Positions 25,344-34,345 of a stretch of 64,000 nt of DNA are shown piece by piece (the stretch's first letter is position 1; each line of letters opens with the position of its first letter). The notes under the pieces were generated by a model. It saw only the letters and a list, made by a program, of their open reading frames with translations, made no database searches and was not told the origin of the DNA. Both the position numbers and the translations under genes were made by a program. Origin of the DNA: Gracilibacillus timonensis (GTDB lineage Bacteria > Bacillota > Bacilli > Bacillales > Amphibacillaceae); assembly GCF_900086715.1 (NCBI RefSeq), contig NZ_FLKH01000012.1:992001-1056000 (forward strand), written 5' to 3'.

Positions 25344-27606
25344 GAAATGGAAATGGTTGATGCTTGTCATGGTCCTTGTCTTCCCCGTTCAATTGCTTGT
25401 GCATGGAACCACCGAAGATGCTGCAACAGAAGAAGTAGAAGAGATCGAAGAACAGCGATCGAATGATATGCTGCGGTACCAATCGAATCAATACACCCAG
25501 CCAGAACAAGAAGATGGGGCATTAGAGGAAAATCGGTTACTGGAAGGATATGAACTGGTGACGGAGAATGATCAGCTAGCCTTATATGTAGAAGAAGCCT
25601 CCCTTGCTCTGCAAATCGAAAATAAACAAACGGGTCATATTTGGAACTCGGGTGTGGATCGTACGCAAGAGTACAATCTAAATGATACATGGTTGAGTAT
25701 GGCACACTCTGCGCTAACTATCAGTTACATGGATGAGGGAGGCGATGAATCCAGTGAAAGTATTTTATCTAATGATTCAAACGTTGAGCTTGAGCTAGTG
25801 GAAGATGGGTTCAATGCAAGAGTAGACATGGAAGAAGCGGATATCGGTATTGCGTTAGAAGTCCGTTTAACCGAAGATTCTCTGGAATTTCGGGTACCAC
25901 AAGAAGCGATCGAAGAGGGCGACAATCTATTAACAAAAATGAGAGTCTACCCATTTCTTGGTGCGGAGGAAGGAACGGCTAATGAGAGCGGCTACCTCTT
26001 TATTCCAGATGGAAGTGGCGCACTAATGCGTTTTTCGGAACAACAATTAGCTTCATCTGCTCCTTATCAAGCGGCGATATACGGTGAAGATGTAGGGTTT
26101 ACTAGAACAGTGACGAGTGAGGAAGAGAGCCGTACTAGAGAAGCCCAGCAAATTACCGTTCCTGTTTATGGCGTAACCCATGCTGCTAATCAGGATGCCT
26201 ATGTCGGGGTGATTGAAGAAGGGCAGAGCTTTGCAGAGATATTGGCATATCCTTCGGGGGTGTCGACTGATTTTCATTGGATTACGGCGGAATATAACTA
26301 TCGTTATCAATATTATCAACCGACTAGTCAAAGTATGAATGGTTATAACGTATTTCAGCAAGAAATGAATGGGTTTGATATTCAAGAAAAAATAACATTT
26401 TTAAGTAACGATGAGGCGAATTATACCGGCATGGCCAAGTCTTACAAAAATGATTTGCAAGAACAAGAACGTTTGCCAGAAGTAGAAGATACCGTTGATG
26501 TACGTCTAGAGTTTTTGGGTGGTGAAGTGAAAAGCGGTTTGATTTGGGATTCTGTCCAAGTGATGACCAGCATAAACGAATTGCCACAAATGGTCAATCG
26601 CCTGCAGCAACAAGACGTGACAGATATGCATCTTGTATACCGTGGATGGTCGGAAGGTGGATTGACGGGCGCACTGCCTCAAAAATTCCCGCTGGAAGAT
26701 AAGCTAGGCAGCTCTTCTGATTTCGAAGAGGTGAATCAACAAATGGAGGAACAAGGTATCCCACTTTATTATTATACGGATTATACGAAGGCTTATGAAG
26801 GGGCAGGGGATTTTTCGGGGAGCACGGACATTGCTCGTAAAATCAATGCCGAACCTATCTTTGGCAATCAGCAAAGAGAATATTACTATTTAAATCCGGT
26901 AAAAACAGAGGAAATGATGGCAGCGGACCGTGAACAATATCAAGACCATCAAATGCATCAGTTAGCCATTGACACAACTGGGAACACCTTATTCTCAGAT
27001 TTTAATTCTAACACGATCCGTTCCGCGTCTATTCCGCTGTATCAAGACATCTTCTCGCAATTAAAGGATACGATGGAATCGATCGCTTTGTACACACCGA
27101 ATGATTATATGTTTCCTGTCATGGATCGTTATTTAGATGTTCCGATGTATTCATCTAACTATCAATTTGTAACGGATACCGTGCCATTCTTACAGATTGT
27201 GTTAAAGGGAGATGTCCCTTATTATGCATCTTTTGCTAACTTTCAATATAATCCAGAGGATGAGTTATTAAGAATGATCGAATACGGTGCTTATCCATCC
27301 TTTTATTTAACGTCAGAGCCGTCTCATGAATTAATGCACACACCTTCTAGTGATCTGTATACATCCCAATTTTCCGATTGGGAGGAGAAGATAGTCAACC
27401 AGTATAACACGATGAAGCAATCACTAGAGCCGGTGGCAGGAGAAGCCATTAACAAACATATCGTTCACGAAACAGGTGTTGTTGAGGTGCAGTATACCAA
27501 TGGCATATCGATCTATGTGAATTATACGAATCAAGCAAAAGATATTCGTGGTGTGACGGTAGAAGCGAAAGGTTATCAAGTGGTAGAAGGAGGCGATCCT
27601 TCGTGA
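25336..27606 (+). CDS. Exported DUF5696 protein, possible glycoside hydrolase fold (756 aa)
   Basis: A GTG start behind AGGAGGTGAT gives a product with signal peptide FKKWKWLMLVMVLVFPVQLL. An acidic linker is followed by a beta-sandwich-like region (about 75-330; LALYVEEASLALQIENKQTG, YLFIPDGSGALM, ITVPVYGVTH). A second half looks like a beta/alpha barrel (about 380-690; DMHLVYRGWSEGGLTGALPQ, GIPLYYYTDYTKAYEGAG, HQLAIDTTGNTLFSDFNSNT, ESIALYTPNDYMFPVMDRY). That order is typical of several glycoside hydrolase clans. No function is established for DUF5696. It overlaps both neighbours, so it belongs to the same translationally coupled operon. Confidence 0.85.
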   Translation: MFKKWKWLMLVMVLVFPVQLLVHGTTEDAATEEVEEIEEQRSNDMLRYQSNQYTQPEQEDGALEENRLLEGYELVTENDQLALYVEEASLALQIENKQTGHIWNSGVDRTQEYNLNDTWLSMAHSALTISYMDEGGDESSESILSNDSNVELELVEDGFNARVDMEEADIGIALEVRLTEDSLEFRVPQEAIEEGDNLLTKMRVYPFLGAEEGTANESGYLFIPDGSGALMRFSEQQLASSAPYQAAIYGEDVGFTRTVTSEEESRTREAQQITVPVYGVTHAANQDAYVGVIEEGQSFAEILAYPSGVSTDFHWITAEYNYRYQYYQPTSQSMNGYNVFQQEMNGFDIQEKITFLSNDEANYTGMAKSYKNDLQEQERLPEVEDTVDVRLEFLGGEVKSGLIWDSVQVMTSINELPQMVNRLQQQDVTDMHLVYRGWSEGGLTGALPQKFPLEDKLGSSSDFEEVNQQMEEQGIPLYYYTDYTKAYEGAGDFSGSTDIARKINAEPIFGNQQREYYYLNPVKTEEMMAADREQYQDHQMHQLAIDTTGNTLFSDFNSNTIRSASIPLYQDIFSQLKDTMESIALYTPNDYMFPVMDRYLDVPMYSSNYQFVTDTVPFLQIVLKGDVPYYASFANFQYNPEDELLRMIEYGAYPSFYLTSEPSHELMHTPSSDLYTSQFSDWEEKIVNQYNTMKQSLEPVAGEAINKHIVHETGVVEVQYTNGISIYVNYTNQAKDIRGVTVEAKGYQVVEGGDPS

Positions 27607-28469
27607 AACAGCTATCCTTAAAAAACAAAAAAAGTCTAATTGGTTATACTTTTATTCTGCCGTGGATTGTGGGGTTTTTGGTTTTCACAGCTTTTCCGTT
27701 TATTTATTCGTTGTTTTTAAGTTTCCAGCAAGTAAAGATTACACCAAGTGGGATTGTCACCACAAATATCCAATGGGAGAATTATGCATATGCCCTTAGC
27801 GCAGATCTAGAATTCACCCAAATTTTGTTACGATTTTTACGAGAATTAGTGATCTCGACACCGATTATTATCGTATTTGCCTTGATTATTGCCTTACTGT
27901 TAAATCAGCCGATTCGGTTTCGAACGTTTTTCCGAATGGTGTTCTTCTTACCTGTTATTATTGCCAGTGGCCCCGTTATTACGGATTTGATGGATCAGGA
28001 GGTTACATCGATTCCTGCGATAGAAGATTATGCGATCTTTGCTGCGGTATTGACGAATACAGAGGGTACACTGCAAACGATTTTGACTTATTTAATGGAT
28101 AACCTGGTGATCATCTTATGGTATTCAGGGGTGCAGATACTCATCTTTTTGGCAGCACTACAAAAGATGGATCGACAAGTATATGAGGCTGCCAAAATTG
28201 ATGGGGCCTCCAACTGGGAATGTTTTTGGATGGTGACATTGCCATCTCTATTCCCGATGATTCTAGTGAACTTAATTTATACGATTGTCACCTATTCCAT
28301 CTTTGCACTTAATCCGGTAGTAGAACATATTCAAAATCATATGTTCGAGGTATCAACCGGCTTTGGTTATGCATCGGCACTTTCTTGGATTTATTTTGTC
28401 GTAATTACGATTGTCCTTGCTGTTGGAGCAGGAATTCTCATGATACAAGGAAGGAAAAATTATCGCTAA
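27603..28469 (+). CDS. Sugar ABC permease, MalF-type (pair 2)
   Basis: 288 residues with six predicted helices and the EAA loop [20 protein letters not shown]. The GTG start overlaps the stop of the DUF5696 gene (GTGA), so translation is coupled. It differs clearly in sequence from the MalF-type subunit at 21520, including its EAA loop, so it is a distinct permease rather than a recent copy. The locus therefore encodes two complete permease pairs. Confidence 0.92.
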   Translation: MKQLSLKNKKSLIGYTFILPWIVGFLVFTAFPFIYSLFLSFQQVKITPSGIVTTNIQWENYAYALSADLEFTQILLRFLRELVISTPIIIVFALIIALLLNQPIRFRTFFRMVFFLPVIIASGPVITDLMDQEVTSIPAIEDYAIFAAVLTNTEGTLQTILTYLMDNLVIILWYSGVQILIFLAALQKMDRQVYEAAKIDGASNWECFWMVTLPSLFPMILVNLIYTIVTYSIFALNPVVEHIQNHMFEVSTGFGYASALSWIYFVVITIVLAVGAGILMIQGRKNYR

Positions 28470-28482
28470 AAGGAGGGATTGG

Positions 28483-29442
28483 ATGTCCCTAGCAAAACGA
28501 AATAAACAAGACAAGCGGCAAACGTATTATTCATTAGGGAAAGTCCGGAGTTTTTTCTTAGGTGCGCAAGGTAATCATGGTTTTTTGTTGAAGCTATCTG
28601 TCTATTTACTGTTAATCGGTATCGGATTTGTTTATTTGTATCCGCTCATCTATATGGGTTCCTATAGCTTGAAGTCATTGGAAGATTTATTAAATCCATT
28701 GATCAGCTGGATACCAACAGCCTTTTATTTCGATAATTACCTTACCGCTTTTCAAGTGTTAGATTTTTGGCCGACGTTGGCTCAAACATTATATGTAACG
28801 GTGATTCCTGCTGTGGCACAGACCGTTATTGCTGCGATCATTGGCTATGGTTTTGCCAGATTTGATTTTCCTTTTAAACGAATCTTCTTTGTGATTGTGT
28901 TGATTACGTTTATTATTCCACCGCAAGTATTGATGATACCAAGATATGTGTTCTTCAATGAATTAGATTTAATCGGCAGTATTTTTTCCTTTTTGTTACC
29001 GGCAGCTTTTGGGCAAGGGCTAAACAGCACCATTTTTATCCTGATTTTCTATCAATTTTTTCGTATGATGCCTCAAGCGTTGGAAGAGGCAGCTCATCTG
29101 GATGGGGCAGGGAATTTTCGGGTGTTTTTGACCATTGCTATTCCTATGGCTGTGCCGGCAATTATCATTTCCTTTCTCTTTTCTTTTGTATGGTATTGGA
29201 ATGAGACGGCTTTGGCCAGTTTATACTTTGGTAACAGTTTAACGACATTGCCGGTTGAACTAGAGAAATTTAGTGATACCTTTAATGAAATGAGCAGCAC
29301 GGAAACGAGTTCCAATGATATCAATGAAGGGATTAGTATGGCGGGAACGATGCTATCGATTTTACCACTATTAGTCGTCTACATCTTTACACAAAAATGG
29401 TTTATTGAAGGGGTGGATAGGTCTGGTATCACTGGTGAATAG
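28483..29442 (+). CDS. Sugar ABC permease, MalG-type (pair 2)
   Basis: 319 residues, slightly long for the family because of an extended N-terminus before the first helix (about 37-57). The EAA loop ALEEAAHLDGAGNFRVFLTI is intact, and the C-terminus (YIFTQKWFIEGVDRSGITGE) is typical of MalG-type subunits. It starts 14 bp after its partner with an AGGAGG site. A 9-bp perfect hairpin (29441-29463) and an operator-like palindrome separate it from the phosphorylase gene. Confidence 0.92.
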   Translation: MSLAKRNKQDKRQTYYSLGKVRSFFLGAQGNHGFLLKLSVYLLLIGIGFVYLYPLIYMGSYSLKSLEDLLNPLISWIPTAFYFDNYLTAFQVLDFWPTLAQTLYVTVIPAVAQTVIAAIIGYGFARFDFPFKRIFFVIVLITFIIPPQVLMIPRYVFFNELDLIGSIFSFLLPAAFGQGLNSTIFILIFYQFFRMMPQALEEAAHLDGAGNFRVFLTIAIPMAVPAIIISFLFSFVWYWNETALASLYFGNSLTTLPVELEKFSDTFNEMSSTETSSNDINEGISMAGTMLSILPLLVVYIFTQKWFIEGVDRSGITGE

Positions 29443-29463
29443 AGGAATATCGTTTATTCCTCT
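29441..29463 (+). terminator. Hairpin between the transporter operon and the phosphorylase gene
   Basis: AGAGGAATA / TATTCCTCT is a 9-bp perfect stem with a 5-base loop starting at the permease stop codon. There is no T run after it, so it may be a weak terminator or an mRNA-stabilising structure that separates expression levels. Confidence 0.5.
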
Positions 29464-29471
29464 CGCCACCC

Positions 29472-29487
29472 TTTGAAACGTTTAAAC
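29472..29487 (+). promoter_or_regulatory. LacI-type operator-like site, copy 3
   Basis: TTTGAAACGTTTAAAC shares GAAACGTTT with the operators at 15981 and 17134 but its right arm is weaker. It lies 27 bp before the GH94 start codon, so binding there would block expression of the phosphorylase segment. Confidence 0.6.
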
Positions 29488-29513
29488 TTGCAGAATAATT
29501 TAGGAGGGATTAT

Positions 29514-32500
29514 ATGATTCAAACGGAATCTAGTATGGTGCATGTTGCAGTAAATCAACTTAATTTTTCTTTTTTAAACAGTGGAGATATTTACGAAATA
29601 ACCAATCAATCGGTGCTACTTAATCAGTTGCGAGGAAATCCCATTGATGGATCTTTAAATCAGCTTTATTTACGCATTCATAAAGAAGACTCGATGACGT
29701 TCTATCCCTTATTAGGAATAGAGGCGAATCCGTCGGTTAGTTATGGAACAAATCTGGTTCGCTGGACAGGAAGTGTCGAAGGAATTACCTATCAGGTAAG
29801 CTTTATACTGACAGACGAAAATATCTGGTTTTGGGATGTCAAGCTGAATGGGAATGGACAGGAAGTTGATCTAATTTATGGGCAGGATGTCGGTTTGGCG
29901 GATAAGGGTGCCGTTCTCAATAATGAGGCCTATGTTTCCCAATATATTGATCATCACATTTTTGAAGAGGAAGAGAGCGGTTATGTTGTCTGTTCTCGCC
30001 AAAATCAAACCCAATCGACTGGTCATCCTTATTTACAGCAAGGAAGTCTTACCAAAACGGTGGGCTTTTCAACAGACGGCTTTCAATTCTTTGGTAAACG
30101 TTATAAGGAAACCAATCAGCCGGAAGCACTCTCACAAGCAAATCTAGCTAATGATGTATATCAATATGAATTTGCTTATGTCGCTTTGCAATCAGAAAAA
30201 GTCCGATTACAAGAAGAAGCACAATTTGTTTTTTATGGTTTATTTGAAGAAGACCATCCAGAGGCCGTTATGAAATTAGCGTTTCAAAACCGTATCTGGG
30301 AAGTATGGAATAAGTATGCAAAAGAAGATCTATCTACTTCCCATCAGTTGCCAGCTGTTAGCAAACAAGCGGATATCGGTGCACCTGTTCAGACGATACC
30401 GATGACAACGCTAGAGATCGAACAACGCTTTCCCAAACGTCATCAAGAGGAGCGGGAAGATGCTCAATTGCTATCTTTTTTTACCGATACGTATGAACAT
30501 GTCGTCCTAAAAGAAAAAGAATTACTGGTTGAACGGCCGCATGGTCACATGATAATGTCTGGAAATAATCATCGCATCAAAGAGGATACCATGTGTACTA
30601 CTTCTTGGATGTATGGCATCTTTAATGCCCAATTAGTGATTGGTAATTCTAGTTTTAATAAATTATTATCGAATGCAAGAAATCCATTAAACATCCAGAA
30701 AATATCTGGCCAAAGGATTTATGTAGAGTTGGACGGGGAATTTTGCTTATTGACGCTGCCATCCCTATTCGAAATGGGCTTTAACTATGCGCGTTGGTTT
30801 TATAAAACAAAAGAGGAAATGTTTATCATCACTAACTACACCAGCGTTGATCATGCAGAAGTGGTATTAACCATGGAAACTCAAAGTGGAAGAAGTTACC
30901 GTTATCTAGTCACCAATCAATTGGTTATGCACGCCAATGAAGGAGAAGTTTCTTATCAGGTCAAACAAGAAGAAAACATCGTGACGATAACTGCAGATAG
31001 GCAAGCAATGAATGCGGAGGTTTACCCGCAATTAAACTATCGTCTTCAATTAAACGGTACAGGATATCAATGGCTGGATTCAAAGAGACTGGCTACACAT
31101 CATTCGTTTCAGCCGGAAACGGTTCAAATCTATCAACTAGAACCAACAAATGCCTGGCAATTAACGATCCAAGGTAGTTTAAAAGGAGAACAGTCATCCG
31201 AACGAGCAGCCGATTGGCAAACGGAAACAGAGCGTTATCGTGCGTATTACCAGCAAATCATGAATCAGTTTCAATTAACAACGCAAGCGGGTATGACCGA
31301 AGAATTAAATAAAATGAATGCGACTGCCTGGTGGTATACCCATAATATGCTGGTGCATTTTTCTTCTCCACATGGCTTGGAACAGTATAGTGGTGCGGCT
31401 TGGGGAACGAGGGATGTATGTCAAGGTCCTTTCGAATACTTTATGGCCACACAGAACTTTGCAACGGTTAGAGAGATTATTAAAACCGTTTACCAGCACC
31501 AATTTCACGAGGATGGTAATTGGCCACAGTGGTTTATGTTTGATAACTATTATACGATTCAGGCTGGGGAAAGTCATGGTGATATTATTGTTTGGCCATT
31601 AAAGGTTGTTGGGGATTATCTAGCGGCTACGGAGGATTTTGGACTGCTGGAAGAGCGTGTACCTTACACTTGTAGAGATGAAGGCTTCCAACCGACAGAT
31701 AAACAAGCAACCATCTGGGAACATATGGAGAAGCAGATACAGTATATACAAGATCATTTTTTACATGACACTTTCCTCTCATCCTATGGTGACGGGGACT
31801 GGGACGATACACTGCAACCAGCTAATGCCCAATTAAAACAAAATATGGTGAGCAGTTGGACGGTTGCTTTAACCTACCAATCCTTTAGTAAGCTGGCAAC
31901 TATTCTCCGAGAAGTGTATCCAAAAAGAGCTCAGCAACTAGAAATGTTAGCTCAAGGGGTTGCTGGTGATTTCCGAAAATACATGTTAACGACACAGGTT
32001 ATACCAGGTTTCCTCTATTTGGAGGAACCAGATCAACCGAAACCAATGCTGCATCCGCAAGATCAAAGCACATCGATTGATTATCGTTTATTACCAATGC
32101 AGCGCAGTATGATTAGTGAATTATTCAGCAAAGAAGAGGCAGAAGCCCACTATCAATTAATCAAAACCTATTTGTCATTTCCTGATGGTGTGCGTCTTAT
32201 GAATCGCCCTGCTTTCTATATGGGAGGGATAAGCAGACACTTTAAACGGGCAGAACAAGCGGCTAATTTTGGCCGGGAGATAGGCTTGCAATATGTTCAT
32301 GCCCACATTCGCTATGTAGAGGCAATGGCCAAATTAGGTAAAAAAGAAGAAGTGTGGAATGGCCTGCAAGTGATTAATCCGATACAAATTCAAACACAAG
32401 TACCTAATGCAGAACGTCGGCAAAGTAACAGCTATTTTAGCAGTTCGGATGGAGCTTTTCACACGCGTTATGAGGCACAAGCCGATTTTGATCAATTAAG

Positions 32501-32876
32501 GCATGGGGAGAAGAAAGTGAAAGGCGGCTGGCGTATTTATTCTAGCGGTCCAGGGATTTATATCAATCAGCTGATTTCCCATTGTCTCGGTATTCGTATC
32601 GAGCACAGGCAGCTTGTCATAGATCCCGTCTTAGAGGAACGATTAAACGGTTTAATTTTTCACTTTGAATTATACGGAAAAAAAATAGCGTTCATCTATC
32701 ATTTAGGAGCCCAGGAAAACAGAATAGAGATCAATCAGCAAAAGATAGACCATCTGTCAAACGTTCACAATCGCTATCGAGAAGGTGGATTTATTATTCC
32801 AGAAGAAACATTGGAAGCCTATTTACAGGAAGAAGAAAATACGATTGCTATTTATCACAGCGCTAAGTGTCCGTAA
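29514..32876 (+). CDS. GH94 phosphorylase, 1,2-beta-oligoglucan type
   Basis: Cytosolic inverting phosphorylase of 1120 residues. It is predicted to cleave beta-1,2-gluco-oligosaccharides with phosphate from the non-reducing end, giving alpha-glucose-1-phosphate and shortened chains. The length matches characterised 1,2-beta-oligoglucan phosphorylases such as Listeria innocua Lin1839 (about 1110 residues), and is well above cellobiose phosphorylases (about 800). An N-terminal beta-sandwich precedes the (alpha/alpha)6 barrel. Barrel motifs include YSGAAWGTRDVCQGPFEYF (about 626), GNWPQWFMFDNY (about 672) and SYGDGDWDDTLQP, where Asp762 is the likely general acid. There is no signal peptide. 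Adjacent GH144-type and GH35 genes support the beta-1,2-glucan assignment. Other GH94 specificities remain possible. Confidence 0.88.
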   Translation: MIQTESSMVHVAVNQLNFSFLNSGDIYEITNQSVLLNQLRGNPIDGSLNQLYLRIHKEDSMTFYPLLGIEANPSVSYGTNLVRWTGSVEGITYQVSFILTDENIWFWDVKLNGNGQEVDLIYGQDVGLADKGAVLNNEAYVSQYIDHHIFEEEESGYVVCSRQNQTQSTGHPYLQQGSLTKTVGFSTDGFQFFGKRYKETNQPEALSQANLANDVYQYEFAYVALQSEKVRLQEEAQFVFYGLFEEDHPEAVMKLAFQNRIWEVWNKYAKEDLSTSHQLPAVSKQADIGAPVQTIPMTTLEIEQRFPKRHQEEREDAQLLSFFTDTYEHVVLKEKELLVERPHGHMIMSGNNHRIKEDTMCTTSWMYGIFNAQLVIGNSSFNKLLSNARNPLNIQKISGQRIYVELDGEFCLLTLPSLFEMGFNYARWFYKTKEEMFIITNYTSVDHAEVVLTMETQSGRSYRYLVTNQLVMHANEGEVSYQVKQEENIVTITADRQAMNAEVYPQLNYRLQLNGTGYQWLDSKRLATHHSFQPETVQIYQLEPTNAWQLTIQGSLKGEQSSERAADWQTETERYRAYYQQIMNQFQLTTQAGMTEELNKMNATAWWYTHNMLVHFSSPHGLEQYSGAAWGTRDVCQGPFEYFMATQNFATVREIIKTVYQHQFHEDGNWPQWFMFDNYYTIQAGESHGDIIVWPLKVVGDYLAATEDFGLLEERVPYTCRDEGFQPTDKQATIWEHMEKQIQYIQDHFLHDTFLSSYGDGDWDDTLQPANAQLKQNMVSSWTVALTYQSFSKLATILREVYPKRAQQLEMLAQGVAGDFRKYMLTTQVIPGFLYLEEPDQPKPMLHPQDQSTSIDYRLLPMQRSMISELFSKEEAEAHYQLIKTYLSFPDGVRLMNRPAFYMGGISRHFKRAEQAANFGREIGLQYVHAHIRYVEAMAKLGKKEEVWNGLQVINPIQIQTQVPNAERRQSNSYFSSSDGAFHTRYEAQADFDQLRHGEKKVKGGWRIYSSGPGIYINQLISHCLGIRIEHRQLVIDPVLEERLNGLIFHFELYGKKIAFIYHLGAQENRIEINQQKIDHLSNVHNRYREGGFIIPEETLEAYLQEEENTIAIYHSAKCP

Positions 32877-33004
32877 GTTTTCCTGCTGTAAAAGCGTTAA
32901 TCGATAAAGAGTATGGAAAACAACGGACCCTAAACATCCTGATAAGTCTCGCTTTATTTACCATAGTGGTTACTTACGAATAGAAACATGAAAGGAGCAA
33001 TGCA

Positions 33005-34324
33005 ATGCTGTTGTTAGTTACAAAACGCTTCATCGTTATGGCTCTGTCACTAGGTATGATGAGTATGCTGATCAGTAGTTGTTCGGTATCGGCCCCAACA
33101 GAACAGCAGCAAACGGAAAAAACACTGCCAGATATCCTAGAGCAAGAAAGTGAGCTTAGTTTTACGTTTTTTTGGGAAGAAGTAAATAACAACAAACAAA
33201 GCAAGGGCTATGGTCTGATTAGAGACCGGGCTCCCAGTAATCCAGATTTATCAAGTGTAGCTTCTACTGGTTTTGGTTTAACCGCTATTCCTATTGCGGT
33301 AGAAAGGGGTTGGATCAGTAAAGAAGAGGCGATAGATAGGGTGAATGGAACATTGGATACTTTGTTGCAGCGGGCAGATCACGTAAATGGTGTGTTTTAT
33401 CACTTTTTAAATATGGAGGATGCCACCAGAGCAGGCAACAGTGAAGTTTCCATTATTGATACCGCTTTGCTAGTTAGTGGTGCGTTAACGGCGGGTGAGT
33501 ATTTCGGTGGGGATATAAGTGAAAAAGCAGAAGATATCTATAAGCGAGTGGATTGGGAATGGTATCGTAATCCGAACACCAATCAGTTTTACATGTCTTA
33601 TTCGCCTGAGGAGGGCTTTTCCGGAGCATGGGATTTTTACGCAGAACAGCTCATTCTTTATGTATTAGGAGCTGGTTCTCCTACGCATCCTACGAATCCA
33701 GAGATGTTTTACGACTTTACACGTGAACAAAAGGCATATGGGGATGGGGAACCATTTATTCATTCTTGGTTTGGCTCCATTTTTACGCATCAGTTTTCGC
33801 ATGCGTGGTTTGATTTTAGGGGGCTCCTGGATCAAGAAGGGGTGGATTGGTTTGCTAATTCGATCGAGGCCTCAAAGGCAAGTCGTTCTTTCTCCATCGA
33901 TCATGCCGAGCAGTTTCAGACATTTGGTCCAACTGCCTGGGGATTAACAGCCAGTGATGGTCCGGACGGTTACAAAGGAGAGTATGGCTCTAGTCCGTCT
34001 GGAGGCGATAATAGTGCTCATTTTACCGATGGAACGATTCCACCTTCTGGAGCGGCAGGCTCGATTGTCTTCACTCCTGAGGCCTCCGTGGAAGCACTAG
34101 AACACTATGCTACGATTTCGGAGCTATGGGGAGAGTATGGGTTTTATGACGCCTATAATCTTGATGTCAACCCGGCATGGTTCGCCTCTGATGTGATTGG
34201 TATTAATAAAGGAATCACCTTGTTGATGATCGAAAACTATCGCAGTGCATTGGTTTGGAAATGGTTTATGCAGAATTCGTATGTCCAACAAGGGATGGAG
34301 CGCATCGATTTAACGGAAGAATAA
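33005..34324 (+). CDS. Exported GH144-type glucanase lipoprotein
   Basis: A 439-residue lipoprotein (signal peptide ending MLISSC, Cys26) with one glycoamylase-like (PF10091) domain, the (alpha/alpha)6 fold that contains GH144 endo-beta-1,2-glucanases. Recognisable segments are SVASTGFGLTAIPIAVERGW, FLNMEDATRAGNSEVSIIDT (with the conserved Asp), SGAWDFYAEQLILYVLGAGS (with the conserved acidic Glu), EPFIHSWFGSIFTHQFSHAW and FGPTAWGLTASDGPDGYKGE. It would cut beta-1,2-glucan at the cell surface into oligomers for import. It starts behind AAAGGAG. GH144 also includes sophorose-releasing exo-enzymes, so the cutting mode is open. Confidence 0.87.
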   Translation: MLLLVTKRFIVMALSLGMMSMLISSCSVSAPTEQQQTEKTLPDILEQESELSFTFFWEEVNNNKQSKGYGLIRDRAPSNPDLSSVASTGFGLTAIPIAVERGWISKEEAIDRVNGTLDTLLQRADHVNGVFYHFLNMEDATRAGNSEVSIIDTALLVSGALTAGEYFGGDISEKAEDIYKRVDWEWYRNPNTNQFYMSYSPEEGFSGAWDFYAEQLILYVLGAGSPTHPTNPEMFYDFTREQKAYGDGEPFIHSWFGSIFTHQFSHAWFDFRGLLDQEGVDWFANSIEASKASRSFSIDHAEQFQTFGPTAWGLTASDGPDGYKGEYGSSPSGGDNSAHFTDGTIPPSGAAGSIVFTPEASVEALEHYATISELWGEYGFYDAYNLDVNPAWFASDVIGINKGITLLMIENYRSALVWKWFMQNSYVQQGMERIDLTEE

Positions 34325-34345
34325 TAATGGAAAGGAAGTGGGAAC

